This document shows, one piece after another, positions 8,238 through 17,775 of a DNA stretch of 64,000 nt (the first letter of the stretch is position 1; the number at the start of each line of letters is the position of its first letter). The DNA comes from an uncultured Acidimicrobiales bacterium (GTDB lineage Bacteria; Actinomycetota; Acidimicrobiia; Acidimicrobiales; Aldehydirespiratoraceae): positions 1 to 64,000 of the forward strand of contig CAJQPN010000019.1 of NCBI GenBank assembly GCA_905480195.1, read 5' to 3'. The notes under the pieces are model-generated. The model was not told the origin of the DNA. It saw only the letters and a program-made list of their open reading frames with translations, and ran no database searches. The position numbers and the translations under genes are program-made.

Positions 8238-9187
8238 CCGATGGCGGCGACGTTGAGAACGGCATCACCCCGATTGACGAGGGGATGGAGGAGCTTTCCG
8301 ACGAGGATGCCGTCGGTGGGAGCTCTGAGGCGACCGAGCTGCTTACCAAACGGATCGCGCAGCACACCCATCTGCTCACCTTTCGCAACCTCAGCACCGA
8401 GAGAGAGTCGACAGTCGACGATGCCGCTTTTGGATGCCCGGATCCAGCGAGCCGAGGTGGCGAGACGAGCTGGACTCGCTCGTGGTGCGAGCTCCTCGGT
8501 CATGCCAAGTCGATGGAGGACACGGAGGATGCCGTCGACAGCCGTCTGGACCGATCCTTCATCGAACCGGTAAGCCTCACCTCCCTCGAATACCAGGCAG
8601 GTCGCTCCCGCTTCGGTGGCCGCACCCCGTAGCGAACCGTCACGAACCCGCGAGTCGATGATTATGGGGGCACCAAAGCACGTCGCGAGCTCGAGGGTGC
8701 GCGCGTCGGAGAGATCCCCGCGAATCTGCGCAAGATTGGCCCGATGATCCGATCCACTGTGCAGGTCAACGCCCACCTCGCACCGGCTCACCACCTCCTT
8801 CATCATCAAGTGAGCGATTCGGGAAGCGAGCGAGCCGCGTGCCGAACCAGGGAAGGATCGATTCAGATCACGGCGGTCGGGCAGATAGCGATCCCCGGTA
8901 TTGAAACCGTGCACGTTCACAATTGGCACAGTGATGAGCGTTCCGGCAAGCGAACCCGCGTGCACCAGCGCCAGGACGCGGCGAATGACCTCCACCCCGA
9001 TGATCTCGTCGCCGTGGGTCGCCGCATTGATCCATACCGTTGGCCCATCGCTCGCCCCGTGGAGCACCACCACCGGAAGAGCGACCGGAGTCCCTGACAT
9101 CAACCGGGCGATCGGGAGCTCGGTCTGTGTTCGGCGGCCGACAGGTGCTTCGATCTCACCGATGGGGAACGGCGGCCGGGTCGCCAT
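8234..9187 (-). CDS. Succinylglutamate desuccinylase/aspartoacylase-family (M14) hydrolase
   Basis: 317 residues. The zinc-site signature is visible: WINAATHGDEI supplies the His and Glu ligands and VDLHSGSD the second His; NVHGFNTGDRYLPDRRDLNRSFPG is the family's substrate-binding stretch with the conserved RDLNR. These enzymes cleave N-acyl amino acids or related amides. The ATG overlaps the RimK-like gene's stop by one base (TGATG), so the two are translationally coupled. A RimK-type ligase and an AstE/AspA-type hydrolase side by side suggest opposed making and breaking of an amide bond (inference). The exact substrate is not deducible. Confidence 0.9.
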   Translation of the reverse strand: MATRPPFPIGEIEAPVGRRTQTELPIARLMSGTPVALPVVVLHGASDGPTVWINAATHGDEIIGVEVIRRVLALVHAGSLAGTLITVPIVNVHGFNTGDRYLPDRRDLNRSFPGSARGSLASRIAHLMMKEVVSRCEVGVDLHSGSDHRANLAQIRGDLSDARTLELATCFGAPIIIDSRVRDGSLRGAATEAGATCLVFEGGEAYRFDEGSVQTAVDGILRVLHRLGMTEELAPRASPARLATSARWIRASKSGIVDCRLSLGAEVAKGEQMGVLRDPFGKQLGRLRAPTDGILVGKLLHPLVNRGDAVLNVAAIG

Positions 9188-10380
9188 CAGGCGTCGTCGA
9201 TCGCAGCGTCGGGCAGCGGTTGGAGCCGAAGTTGGCTGCGCCGGCGCCGCCCCGGCACGAGGCGACGCATCGCCTCAAGATTGCCGAAACACAGCAGGCG
9301 ATCATCCACCTCAATCACCCGCTCGCCGCGGGGATTGGGGATCACGGTGGTGCCTCGATGCAATGTGAGAACGGCGATGTCCATCTCGCGCAGTTCTCCG
9401 ATCGTGGTTCCCGCTGCGACGAGCGCTGCGCCCTCGTTGATCGCGAGCTCGACCACGCCGTAGCCGGCGCTGACCGTGAGGCGTTGGCGGATGTCTAGCT
9501 CGGGGAAAGCGACCTGGGATGCGACATAGTCGACGATTGCACCGGCGATATCGAGCTCGGTGGCGCGTTCAATCCCTTCGAACCCGGGCGAAGAGTTGAC
9601 CTCAATCACGACCGGGCCGTCGGCACCTTCGAGCATGTCGACACCAGCAACTCGCAACCCCATGATCTGCGCAGCCTGGACTGCGACGCGTTGAAATTCC
9701 GGTTCGAGTTCGACGGCCTCTACCGTTCCACCGCGATGGACATTCGATCGAAATTCGTCGCCCTTTGCGACGCGCCGCATGGCTGCTACGACTCGATCCC
9801 CGATGACGAGCGCACGCACGTCACGTCCCTTCGACTCTGCGACGAAGCGCTGGATAAGGACGTTCTGACGTGCGCTCTGTAGCGTCTCGATAACCGCCTC
9901 AGCGACCTTTGTGTCGGGAGCGAGAATGACACCGATCCCTTGGGTGCCCTCGAGTAGCTTGATGACCACTGGTGCGCCACCGACGCGCTCGATCGCCGGT
10001 AGTACATCGGCGCGATCGCGGACGAAGGTGGTCGCAGGGATCGAGACGTCATGGCGGCTGAGAATCTGGATCGCCCGCAACTTGTCGCGCGAGTTGGCAA
10101 TTCCGTTTGACGGACTCGGGGTGTAGACGTCCATCTGTTCGAACTGCCGGACGACAGCCAGTCCGAAGAACGTGATGGAGGCGCCAATGCGTGGAAGCAC
10201 GGCGTCGAAGTCGTCAAGCGGGCGACCTCGATACTGGAGATCGGGCTCTTGACCGGAGAGATCGATACTGAAACGCAGCGTGTCGAGCACCCGCGCCTCA
10301 TGGCCGCGTTCGGTAGCTGCAGTCACGAGACGCTGTGTGCTGTAGGACCGCGGGGCTCGGGACAGGATCGCCAACTTCAC
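9187..10380 (-). CDS. RimK-like ATP-grasp ligase with C-terminal RCK_C (TrkA-C) domain
   Basis: 397 residues in two domains. Residues 1-300 are a RimK-type ATP-grasp fold: N-terminal MKLAILSRAP, the ATP loop around VVIKLLEGTQGIGV, and the metal-binding EVNSSPGFEG near 275. This family joins amino acids, often glutamate, to a carboxylate using ATP. Residues about 305-380 match the RCK_C/TrkA-C pattern (GAALVAAGTTIGELR, then TVIPNP and ERVIEVDDRLLCFG), a ligand-sensing domain usually found in K+ transport regulators and permeases. GTG 10380 has a TACCGT box 8 nt upstream. It heads a five-gene operon. The fusion suggests allosteric control of the ligase by a small ligand (inference). Confidence 0.88.
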   Translation of the reverse strand: MKLAILSRAPRSYSTQRLVTAATERGHEARVLDTLRFSIDLSGQEPDLQYRGRPLDDFDAVLPRIGASITFFGLAVVRQFEQMDVYTPSPSNGIANSRDKLRAIQILSRHDVSIPATTFVRDRADVLPAIERVGGAPVVIKLLEGTQGIGVILAPDTKVAEAVIETLQSARQNVLIQRFVAESKGRDVRALVIGDRVVAAMRRVAKGDEFRSNVHRGGTVEAVELEPEFQRVAVQAAQIMGLRVAGVDMLEGADGPVVIEVNSSPGFEGIERATELDIAGAIVDYVASQVAFPELDIRQRLTVSAGYGVVELAINEGAALVAAGTTIGELREMDIAVLTLHRGTTVIPNPRGERVIEVDDRLLCFGNLEAMRRLVPGRRRRSQLRLQPLPDAAIDDA

Positions 10381-10417
10381 GGCACAGGACGGTAACAGCC
10401 TCGGCTTGAGACGCGCC

Positions 10418-10423
10418 TAGGCT
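10418..10423 (+). promoter_or_regulatory. -10 box TAGGCT of the propeller-like gene (leaderless)
   Basis: Separated from ATG 10430 by six bases; no Shine-Dalgarno. Confidence 0.5.
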
Positions 10424-10429
10424 CCGCCA

Positions 10430-11758
10430 ATGGCCGTGGCCGACTTCGCGTTCCCACTTGACCGTCCGCGCCCGTGCGGGGGGTATTGGCCATCCCATTG
10501 GCCGGCCGAATGTGGTGGCAATCGGCGCCAGAAGGCCGCCGTCGGCCGACTCGACGCGAGATCCGGCACGGCAGCGGTGACGACGCGATCGACCGGGCGC
10601 TGGGACGTCATGGTCGTGACCCGCGAGCCAGGGGAGTGGTACGTCGGCGGGACAATGCCCGCCTTCACCGGCCCACCGCCCCACGGCTGGGTCGAGCGCT
10701 TCGACCCGGTCACGCTCGAGGCGCTGGCCGTCTCTCCTGCCCTTCCCTGCGGTGATCACGTGTGGTGTGGGGCGATCCTCGTGCATCGCAACGGGTGCGT
10801 GTACTCCGTGAACGGCTCCTACCTGCATCGGCTCGACCCCATCGACCTGCACATCGAAAGCGAGCGGGCCCTCGTCGATTGCAGCCACAACGGACTTTTG
10901 GCGCTGTCCGACGGAACGCTTGTTACCAAGGATCTGCGCCTCGAAGGACAGGGCCCTACCACGGTGAGTCGCTTTGATCCTGAGACGCTTGAGCCGGTCG
11001 GCGACCCGATTGTCCTCCCGGAAGGGTCGATGGGTCGCATTGCCGCTGATGTTGACCCCTTCGGCGTTGAGCATGTCTATGTTCCCGGAGCAGAGCATCT
11101 GCTGCGGCTTCGCGTCGAGCCCGCCGGCCTCGTCCTCGATGATTTTCAGCCCCGGTACCGGACGCCTGCGAGTGAGCAAGGGCTGGCCTGGGATGCCTGC
11201 CTGTCGGGCGACGCGGTCTGGGTAATGGACAACGGCGACGTACCCAGCGTGCGGCATATCCATACGACTTTTCCGAACGGGCGCTTCGACGACCCGCCCT
11301 TTTTGTCATGGCGGCAACCTGTTCCGTGGCGTGGCCCACAGCGCCTTCTTCGCGCCGGCGCCGATGGGAAGGTTCGGGAGGTCGCGCCGTTTGGGACGCC
11401 GGGCGGCGGCATCATTGCGCCGCCGGTTGTCGTGCCGGAGCGCAGGATCGCCATTGCCTGGGATTCAGTGAACGGCGGTCTGGCCGGTGTGGCGATCGAC
11501 GAGATGGAGGTCCGCTGGCAGCTTGACGTTCGGCCGAGCATGCAGCCAGTCGTATTCCCGGACTCCGGGGAACTGGTGACCAACGACTTCTGCGACGGTG
11601 TGGACTGGCTCGTCGTCGTCGACGTCGAGACCGGCGAGTTGCTCGATCGAGTGGACACGGGCAGTCGGATCGCCAACGGCATGTTTTTGACCGCGGGCCT
11701 TGAGCGTGACGTCTATTACTGCTCGACTCTCACGCTCGCCCGCGTAGCCTGGCGCTGA
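10430..11758 (+). CDS. Beta-propeller-like protein of unknown function
   Basis: 442 residues, cytoplasmic (no signal peptide). Repeating units such as WVERFDPVTLEAL, VSRFDPETLEPV and LVVVDVETGELL, each with a Asp-Pro/Glu-Thr turn, suggest a PQQ- or SMP-30-like propeller. I do not recognise a named family. A TAGGCT box lies 6 nt before ATG 10430, supporting that start and a leaderless message; the first 60 residues are nevertheless of unusual, Arg/Gly-rich composition and ATG 10610 is an alternative start. It is divergent from the RimK operon and 82 nt ahead of cysD. Confidence 0.75.
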   Translation: MAVADFAFPLDRPRPCGGYWPSHWPAECGGNRRQKAAVGRLDARSGTAAVTTRSTGRWDVMVVTREPGEWYVGGTMPAFTGPPPHGWVERFDPVTLEALAVSPALPCGDHVWCGAILVHRNGCVYSVNGSYLHRLDPIDLHIESERALVDCSHNGLLALSDGTLVTKDLRLEGQGPTTVSRFDPETLEPVGDPIVLPEGSMGRIAADVDPFGVEHVYVPGAEHLLRLRVEPAGLVLDDFQPRYRTPASEQGLAWDACLSGDAVWVMDNGDVPSVRHIHTTFPNGRFDDPPFLSWRQPVPWRGPQRLLRAGADGKVREVAPFGTPGGGIIAPPVVVPERRIAIAWDSVNGGLAGVAIDEMEVRWQLDVRPSMQPVVFPDSGELVTNDFCDGVDWLVVVDVETGELLDRVDTGSRIANGMFLTAGLERDVYYCSTLTLARVAWR

Positions 11759-11840
11759 AACAAACTTCTCGTCTCGGGGCGTCGACGACGAGAGGCGGTG
11801 CCCCAGCTGCGACGAAGCAATAGCCTCTTGAGGATCCCTT

Positions 11841-12767
11841 ATGACTACTGCTGTACTCCCAGACGAACTGCGGCTTACCCACTTGAAGCAGTTGGAAGCC
11901 GAGGCGATCCACGTCATGCGCGAGGTGGTCGCTCAGTTCGAGCGCCCCGTCATGCTGTACTCGGTCGGCAAGGACTCCTCGGTCCTGCTGCATCTCGCCC
12001 GTAAGGCGTTCTACCCCGGGCCGCTGCCGTTCCCGCTGGTGCACGTGAACACCACCTGGAAGTTCCGCGAGATGATCGAGTTCCGTGACCGCATTGTCGC
12101 CGACTTGGGGCTCGACCTCATTTCTTGGACCAACCAGGAGGGCCTCGATCAAGGCATCAACCCGTTCGACCACGGGTCCAAGAACTACACCGACCTCATG
12201 AAGACCCAAGCACTGAAGCAGGCCCTCGATGCGGGCGGCTACGACGCTGCGTTCGGTGGGGCTCGTCGAGATGAGGAGAAGTCGCGGGCCAAAGAGCGGG
12301 TCTTCAGCTTCCGAGACAAGTTCCATCGCTGGGACCCCAAGAACCAGCGTCCGGAACTCTGGAATCTCTACAACGGTCGGGTCAACAAGGGTGAGAGCAT
12401 CCGTGTGTTCCCGATCTCGAACTGGACCGAGCTCGACGTCTGGCAATACATCCACCTCGAGAACATCGAGATTGTGCCGCTCTACTTCTCTGCGCCTCGT
12501 CCTGTGGTTACCCGCAACGGCGTCACGATCATGGTTGACGACGACCGCTTCGTCTTCGAGCCGGGCGAAGCGCCGGAAGAAAAGTGGGTTCGCTTCCGAA
12601 CCCTTGGCTGCTACCCGCTTTCCGGCGGCGTTGAGTCCACCGCCACGACGCTTCCCGAGATCATCCAGGAGATGCTCCTCGCCACCCGCTCCGAACGAGA
12701 AGGCCGTGTGATCGATTACGACCAGTCCGGATCGATGGAGGAGAAGAAGCGGGAGGGCTACTTCTAG
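11841..12767 (+). CDS. cysD: Sulfate adenylyltransferase small subunit CysD
   Basis: 308 residues, normal for CysD. It shows the PAPS-reductase-like ATP pyrophosphatase fold: [19 protein letters not shown] (SxGKDS PP-loop near residue 40), [14 protein letters not shown], and [21 protein letters not shown]. With CysN it forms ATP sulfurylase, making APS from sulfate and ATP. ATG 11841 is preceded by a GAGG ribosome site, and its last base is the first base of the CysNC start codon, so the subunits are translationally coupled. The 82-nt upstream region holds a short inverted repeat (11767-11773 with 11787-11793). Assignment is secure. Confidence 0.97.
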   Translation: MTTAVLPDELRLTHLKQLEAEAIHVMREVVAQFERPVMLYSVGKDSSVLLHLARKAFYPGPLPFPLVHVNTTWKFREMIEFRDRIVADLGLDLISWTNQEGLDQGINPFDHGSKNYTDLMKTQALKQALDAGGYDAAFGGARRDEEKSRAKERVFSFRDKFHRWDPKNQRPELWNLYNGRVNKGESIRVFPISNWTELDVWQYIHLENIEIVPLYFSAPRPVVTRNGVTIMVDDDRFVFEPGEAPEEKWVRFRTLGCYPLSGGVESTATTLPEIIQEMLLATRSEREGRVIDYDQSGSMEEKKREGYF

Positions 12768-14686
12768 TGAGCCACCAGTCTGACCTCATTGCGACCGACA
12801 TCGATGCCTATTTGGCCGAACACGAACGCAAGGATCTGCTCCGGTTCCTCACCTGCGGATCTGTCGACGACGGCAAATCCACCCTCATCGGTCGGTTGTT
12901 GCACGACTCGAAGATGATCTACGAGGACACCCTCGCCAGCCTTGAGGCCGACTCCACTACGCAGGGCAGCGCCGGTGACCAGGTCGATCTCGCCCTCTTG
13001 ACCGACGGACTCAAGGCCGAGCGCGAGCAGGGCATCACGATCGACGTCGCATACCGCTATTTCTCGACGGCGAAGCGCAAATTCATCATCGCCGACACGC
13101 CGGGCCACGAGCAGTACACCCGCAACATGGTCACCGGCGCGTCGACCTGTCAGCTTGCAATCATCTTGGTCGATGCCCGCCATGGCGTGATCACCCAGAC
13201 GAAGCGACACAGCTTCATTGCGAACCTCTTGGGGATCCGTAATGTTGCCGTTGCGATCAACAAGATGGACCTAGTCGAGTGGTCGCAGAAGCGTTTCGAG
13301 GAGATCCGCGAGGAGTATCTCGAGTTCGCAAAGCGGCTCGATCTCACTGATCCTGTCTTCTTGCCGATGTCTGCTCTGCTCGGCGACAACGTCGTCGACA
13401 CGAGCAAGAACCTCGCCTGGTACGACGGCCCGACGATGATGGAGCACCTCGAGACAGTTGATGTCGAGGCTGGCATCGACATTGACGTCTTCCGGCTCCC
13501 GGTTCAGATGGTCACCCGACCTGATCTCGATTTTCGGGGTTTCGCAGGCACGATTGCGTCCGGTGTCGTGCGGCCCGGTGATCGAGTCGTGAGTCTCCCC
13601 TCGGGTGTGTCGTCGAGCGTTGCTCGAATCGTGACCATGGATGGCGATCTCGACATCGCCGGACCAGGACGCGCAGTGACGTTGACGCTTCGCGACGAAA
13701 TCGACGTAAGCCGCGGTGACGTCCTCGTTGGGCCGGGCTCGGAGCCACTTCGGGCCCACGACATCGACGCCATGCTCGTGTGGATGACCGATGAGTCACT
13801 GAAGCCCGGCCGGCAGTATCTGCTGCAGAACGCCACCGGCCTGTCGAACGCGACCGTCACGATGATCCATCACCGAGTCGACGTCAACACACTCGAACAG
13901 CATCTGTCGAGTCAGCTCGACCTGAACGACATCGCATCGGTGCAGGTACGGAGCGATCGCGAGCTCCTCTTCGACACGTACGCCCACAACCGGGTCACCG
14001 GCGCCTTCATCCTGGTTGATCGCCTGAGCAACGCCACCGTTGCGGCCGGCATGATCACCGGCGTGGGGTCATCGTGGGACCGTGCCCCCGAAGACGGTTT
14101 GCAAGCTCAGGCTTCGGAGATCGCTGCCGCCGAGCGGGCTGTACGGTTCGGGCAGAAGCCGTGCACTGTCCTGCTCACCGGTCTCACTGCCGCCGGCAAG
14201 TCGACCATCGCCACTGCGCTCGAGCGCGAGCTGTTCGATCGTGGGAAGGTGGCGGTCCGGCTCGACGGTGAAAATATCCGAATGGGAATCAGCCGAGATC
14301 TCGGCTTTACCGCAGGTGATCGCTCCGAGAATCTCCGCCGCGCCGCCGAGATTGCTCGCCTGTTGAACAACCAAGGTGTCATCGCGATCGGCGCGTTCGT
14401 GGCTCCCGATGCAGAAGTGCGTGGCCGGGTTCGAGACCTTGTCGGCGACGATCGCTATCTCGAGGTTTTCGTCGACACTCCCATCGAGACCTGCCGACGT
14501 CGAGATACCAGTGGTCTCTACGACCGCGCCGATGCCGGAGAGGTGCTCGACTTCCCCGGCGTCGACTACACGTACGACCGTGACGAGACCTACGACCTGC
14601 GCCTCGACGCCAGCCACACCACCGTCGAGGACAGTGTCGCTGCGATCATCGACGCACTTGCGAGTCGTGGGATGCTTCGTGGCTGA
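12767..14686 (+). CDS. cysNC: Bifunctional sulfate adenylyltransferase GTPase subunit / APS kinase-like protein CysNC
   Basis: 639 residues. The N-terminal GTPase (1-about 430) has [21 protein letters not shown] and NKMDLVEW motifs plus two beta-barrel domains, and drives ATP sulfurylase together with CysD. Residues about 460-639 are an APS-kinase fold with an intact P-loop (GLTAAGKST). The kinase half departs from the family: FISPYR is FVAPDAEVR here, and KGLYKKAR is SGLYDRAD, so APS binding may be weakened or lost. GTG start overlaps the cysD stop; a separate canonical CysC follows with an 8-nt overlap. Together the three genes make PAPS; no cysH or sulfite reductase is in the window. Confidence 0.95.
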   Translation: MSHQSDLIATDIDAYLAEHERKDLLRFLTCGSVDDGKSTLIGRLLHDSKMIYEDTLASLEADSTTQGSAGDQVDLALLTDGLKAEREQGITIDVAYRYFSTAKRKFIIADTPGHEQYTRNMVTGASTCQLAIILVDARHGVITQTKRHSFIANLLGIRNVAVAINKMDLVEWSQKRFEEIREEYLEFAKRLDLTDPVFLPMSALLGDNVVDTSKNLAWYDGPTMMEHLETVDVEAGIDIDVFRLPVQMVTRPDLDFRGFAGTIASGVVRPGDRVVSLPSGVSSSVARIVTMDGDLDIAGPGRAVTLTLRDEIDVSRGDVLVGPGSEPLRAHDIDAMLVWMTDESLKPGRQYLLQNATGLSNATVTMIHHRVDVNTLEQHLSSQLDLNDIASVQVRSDRELLFDTYAHNRVTGAFILVDRLSNATVAAGMITGVGSSWDRAPEDGLQAQASEIAAAERAVRFGQKPCTVLLTGLTAAGKSTIATALERELFDRGKVAVRLDGENIRMGISRDLGFTAGDRSENLRRAAEIARLLNNQGVIAIGAFVAPDAEVRGRVRDLVGDDRYLEVFVDTPIETCRRRDTSGLYDRADAGEVLDFPGVDYTYDRDETYDLRLDASHTTVEDSVAAIIDALASRGMLRG

Positions 14687-15272
14687 CAAGCCTGTCAGTC
14701 AAAACATCGTGCGTGCTGAGGGGCGCGTCGACGGCGCCACTCGTCGTCGAACGTTCGGTCATCGCTCACAGACGGTTTGGTTCACTGGCCTGTCAGGGTC
14801 CGGTAAGTCAACGCTCGCGTTCGCGCTCGAAGAGGCGCTGGTCGAGCGCGGCGTTGCCTGTTATGTGCTCGACGGTGACAACATCCGATTCGGCCTCAAC
14901 CGAGACCTCGGCTTCTCGCCCGAGGACCGCACGGAGAACATCCGCCGCATCGGCGAAGTCTGTCGGCTGTTCCAAGACGCTGGCATGGTGGTGCTCAGCG
15001 CCTTCATCTCGCCATATCGGGCCGACCGGGACCAGGTCCGGGCGCTGCATCCGAAGGGTGCGTTCACGGAAATCTTCGTCGACACCCCGATCGAGGTGTG
15101 CGAAGCCCGGGACGTGAAAGGTCTCTACGCAAAGGCTCGTGTCGGTGATATCGCAGAGTTCAGCGGAATTTCGGCACCGTATGAGGCACCGGAGAGTCCC
15201 GAGCTCCGGCTGGATACCCGCAAACCGCTTGACGACTGCGTGGCGCAGATCATCGCCCATCTCGGCCTCTGA
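14679..15272 (+). CDS. cysC: Adenylylsulfate kinase CysC (stand-alone)
   Basis: 197 residues. All APS kinase motifs are canonical: P-loop [46 protein letters not shown], and [12 protein letters not shown] followed by [14 protein letters not shown]. It phosphorylates APS to PAPS. GTG 14679 is chosen because the homology begins soon after and it overlaps the end of cysNC by 8 nt, giving translational coupling. Its presence next to a CysNC whose own kinase domain is divergent suggests that this copy supplies the real APS kinase activity (inference). Confidence 0.93.
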   Translation: MADKPVSQNIVRAEGRVDGATRRRTFGHRSQTVWFTGLSGSGKSTLAFALEEALVERGVACYVLDGDNIRFGLNRDLGFSPEDRTENIRRIGEVCRLFQDAGMVVLSAFISPYRADRDQVRALHPKGAFTEIFVDTPIEVCEARDVKGLYAKARVGDIAEFSGISAPYEAPESPELRLDTRKPLDDCVAQIIAHLGL

Positions 15273-15305
15273 AACCCAGCATTGAACGTCCGTTCGTGGG
15301 GGCGG

Positions 15306-15311
15306 TAGCGT
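15306..15311 (+). promoter_or_regulatory. -10 box TAGCGT of the sulfatase gene (leaderless)
   Basis: Seven bases before GTG 15319, no Shine-Dalgarno. The surrounding CGGTAGCGTCCCG also occurs at 50100-50112 upstream of hppA. Confidence 0.5.
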
Positions 15312-15318
15312 CCCGCCG

Positions 15319-16848
15319 GTGGTGACTCGCCCAAACATCGTCATAGTCATGGCCGATCAGCTCGCGCCGCACTTCACGTCCACGTACGGCCACCCGATCG
15401 TGCAGACACCGCACCTCGACGCGCTGGCAGCTCGAGGGATGAGGTTCGATGCTGCGTACACCAACTCACCGCTGTGCGCCCCCGCACGTTTTGCCTTCAT
15501 GGCGGGCCAGCTCGTCACTCGAATCGGCGCCTACGACAACGCCGCCGAGTTCCCGGCGTCGATCCCGACCTTCGCGCACTACCTGCGTCAGGTCGGCTAC
15601 CGCACGTGCCTCAGTGGGAAAATGCACTTCGTCGGACCCGATCAGTTACACGGGTTCGAGGAGCGCCTCACAACCGATGTCTATCCGTCGGATCACGCGT
15701 GGACACCGAACTGGGAGGAGTCCAACGAGCGGATCGACAAGTGGTATCACAACATGGATTCAGTGGTAGAGGCCGGAACGGCCGCCACTACGTTCCAGCT
15801 CGATTACGACGAAGAGGTCGCCTTTGTCGCAAAGCGCCGCATCTTCGACTTCGCCAAATCGGGCGATACGCCCTTCGCCATGGTGATCAGCTTCATTCAT
15901 CCACACGACCCCTACGTGGCTCGGCCCGAGTTCTGGGATCGCTACGACGGAATCAAGGTTGACCTGCCGGCATCCCCGATCGCGACCGATCCTCACTCGA
16001 AACGCCTTCTCGCTGCGATCGAAGCTGCAGACGTGTCGGTTACCGACGAGCAGGTCGAGCATGCCCGTCGGGCGTACTACGCGAACACCACGTACGTTGA
16101 CTCCAAGATCGGTGAGATCGTGCAGACGCTTGGTGAGGCGCAGCTCCTCGATGACACGGTCGTCGTCTTCACCGCCGACCACGGAGACATGCTCGGCGAG
16201 CGAGGCCTTTGGTACAAGATGTCCACACTCGAGCACTCGATGCGAGTGCCGATGGTGATGGCTGGCCCGGGGATCGTCAACGGAACGTCACCCGAGCCGT
16301 GTTCACTTCTCGACTTGTTGCCCACCATGCTCGACTGGGCAGCTCCTGAGGCCTGGCCTGTGCTCGGTGCTGATCTTGACGGCCGTTCACTCGCACCCGC
16401 AGCGGCGGGCCGTCCGGTCGACGTTGACGCGACCGCACTAGGGGAGTACTGCGGCGAGGGCGCCGCGCACCCGATCTTCATGATTCGGCGAGGGCGTTGG
16501 AAGTACGTCCAGTGTGATATCGACCCGCCGATGCTGTTCGACATCGAAGCCGACCCTGGTGAGCTCCACAACCTTGCCGCCCATGCCGATTTCGCCGAGG
16601 TTTCAGAGGCGTTTGCAGCCGAGGTCCGAGCACGGTGGGACAGTGATGCCATTCGAGCCGACGTTCTCGCTTCGCAACGCAGGCGACGCGCAGTGCACGC
16701 CGGCATGTCGGCCGGCCGGCGCGTCGACTGGGACTACCAGCCGCACCGCAACGCGGCCGAGGAGTATGTTCGCAACCACATGGACTGGACGGTCGCGGCA
16801 GCGACGACGCGATTTCCGCCGATCGACGGAGCGACGACCCGGAGCTGA
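15319..16848 (+). CDS. betC: Choline-sulfatase-like sulfatase
   Basis: 509 residues. The formylglycine site CAPAR is at about residues 53-57 within SPLCAPARFAFMAGQ, and the N-terminus NIVIVMADQLAPH supplies the metal Asp. Long stretches match choline sulfatases: YDNAAEFPASIPTFAHYLR, LSGKMHFVGPDQLHGFEERL, and the C-terminal tail HMDWTV. It hydrolyses choline-O-sulfate (or a close sulfate ester) to release sulfate and choline. A TAGCGT -10 box ends 7 nt before GTG 15319, so it has its own leaderless promoter 46 nt after cysC. Activity requires an external formylglycine-generating enzyme, not seen here. Another sulfate ester is possible. Confidence 0.88.
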   Translation: MVTRPNIVIVMADQLAPHFTSTYGHPIVQTPHLDALAARGMRFDAAYTNSPLCAPARFAFMAGQLVTRIGAYDNAAEFPASIPTFAHYLRQVGYRTCLSGKMHFVGPDQLHGFEERLTTDVYPSDHAWTPNWEESNERIDKWYHNMDSVVEAGTAATTFQLDYDEEVAFVAKRRIFDFAKSGDTPFAMVISFIHPHDPYVARPEFWDRYDGIKVDLPASPIATDPHSKRLLAAIEAADVSVTDEQVEHARRAYYANTTYVDSKIGEIVQTLGEAQLLDDTVVVFTADHGDMLGERGLWYKMSTLEHSMRVPMVMAGPGIVNGTSPEPCSLLDLLPTMLDWAAPEAWPVLGADLDGRSLAPAAAGRPVDVDATALGEYCGEGAAHPIFMIRRGRWKYVQCDIDPPMLFDIEADPGELHNLAAHADFAEVSEAFAAEVRARWDSDAIRADVLASQRRRRAVHAGMSAGRRVDWDYQPHRNAAEEYVRNHMDWTVAAATTRFPPIDGATTRS

Positions 16849-16849
16849 T

Positions 16850-17662
16850 CTAGCTGAGAAACTCAGGCTCTGCGGCACAGAGCTCGTCCCACCACGGCTG
16901 GAAGTTGAACCAGCCTGCGAGCTCGTGGCCTTGCACTTCGTAGCTCTCTTGGCAGAGATGCTCGGGAATCTCAATCGGCTCACCGGCGGCCATGGCGATC
17001 AGCTGGCTCTGGCAGGCTCGCTCGAGTGCAACGAACCACCAGATGGCAGAGTCGACTGATTGGCCGGCGGTGATGCAGCCGTGGTTCTGGTGGATCAGGG
17101 CTTTCTTGTCGCCGAGCGCCGCTGCCATTTGGCCACTGACGTCGGTGTCGATCACTACCGCGCCAGAGCCGGCATCGCAGAGCGCGACGTCGTTATAGAA
17201 CATCGTTGTGTCTTGGCTGATCATCTTGAGCGGTTGACCAAGGGTGGAGAATGTGCGGCCGTACATCGCGTGGGAGTGTGCAGCCGCGATGACGTCGGGT
17301 CGGGCCTTGTGGAGTTCGGAGTGGATCGCAAAGGCCGCCGCATTCACTGGCTTGTCGCCTTCGACCACCTCTCCGGTGTGGCTGACGAGGATGAGGTCCG
17401 ACACCGTCATGAGCTTGAAGTTGAGGCCGAAGGGATTCACCCAGAAGTGATCGGGGTGCTCGGGGTCGCGAACGGTCACATGCCCGGCGACACCTTCTGC
17501 GAGGTGCATGCGACCAAGAATTCGCAAACCTGCCGCTAAACGCTGTTTGCGGTGGAGGCGTTCTGCCGCGACGTCGACGTGCTCCTCGGGTCGGTCGAGT
17601 TCGATGCCCTCCTGGTCGGGCTCGAAGGCGCCGAGGTCCGGTTGATCCTGGATGTCGGTCAT
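16850..17662 (-). CDS. Class II aldolase/adducin-family protein
   Basis: 270 residues. Zinc-binding pattern of class II aldolases is visible: the Glu in HLAEGVAGHVTVRDP, then HSHAMYGR (about 155) and QNHGCITAG (about 210). Family members are aldolases, epimerases or decarboxylating lyases of sugar-like or keto acids. ATG 17662 is preferred over upstream codons because it lies 7 nt after a TACGCT box and avoids overlap with the hydrolase upstream. It converges with the sulfatase, one base apart. Exact reaction unknown. Confidence 0.88.
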   Translation of the reverse strand: MTDIQDQPDLGAFEPDQEGIELDRPEEHVDVAAERLHRKQRLAAGLRILGRMHLAEGVAGHVTVRDPEHPDHFWVNPFGLNFKLMTVSDLILVSHTGEVVEGDKPVNAAAFAIHSELHKARPDVIAAAHSHAMYGRTFSTLGQPLKMISQDTTMFYNDVALCDAGSGAVVIDTDVSGQMAAALGDKKALIHQNHGCITAGQSVDSAIWWFVALERACQSQLIAMAAGEPIEIPEHLCQESYEVQGHELAGWFNFQPWWDELCAAEPEFLS

Positions 17663-17669
17663 GGTGATC

Positions 17670-17675
17670 AGCGTA
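17670..17675 (-). promoter_or_regulatory. -10 box TACGCT of the class II aldolase gene (leaderless)
   Basis: Seven bases from ATG 17662; supports this start over longer versions. Confidence 0.45.
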
Positions 17676-17775
17676 CGCGTCGGGTCGCGAGGAGGCGAGT
17701 TACTCCACGGGCTCTTACACGGTGAGGGGGGCGGGAGGCCAACAATCGTGATTCGGGGACGGCGGTCCTGCTGTG

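Noticed and set aside
10298-11263. Long minus-strand open frame (321 codons) opposite the propeller-like gene
   Set aside because: Its translation lacks domain features, is the antisense shadow of the plus-strand gene, and overlaps the RimK start. GC-rich codon bias explains it.
11767-11793. TCTCGTC/GACGAGA inverted repeat upstream of cysD as a riboswitch or attenuator
   Set aside because: Seven-bp stem with a 13-nt loop and no known riboswitch core; noted only in the cysD entry.
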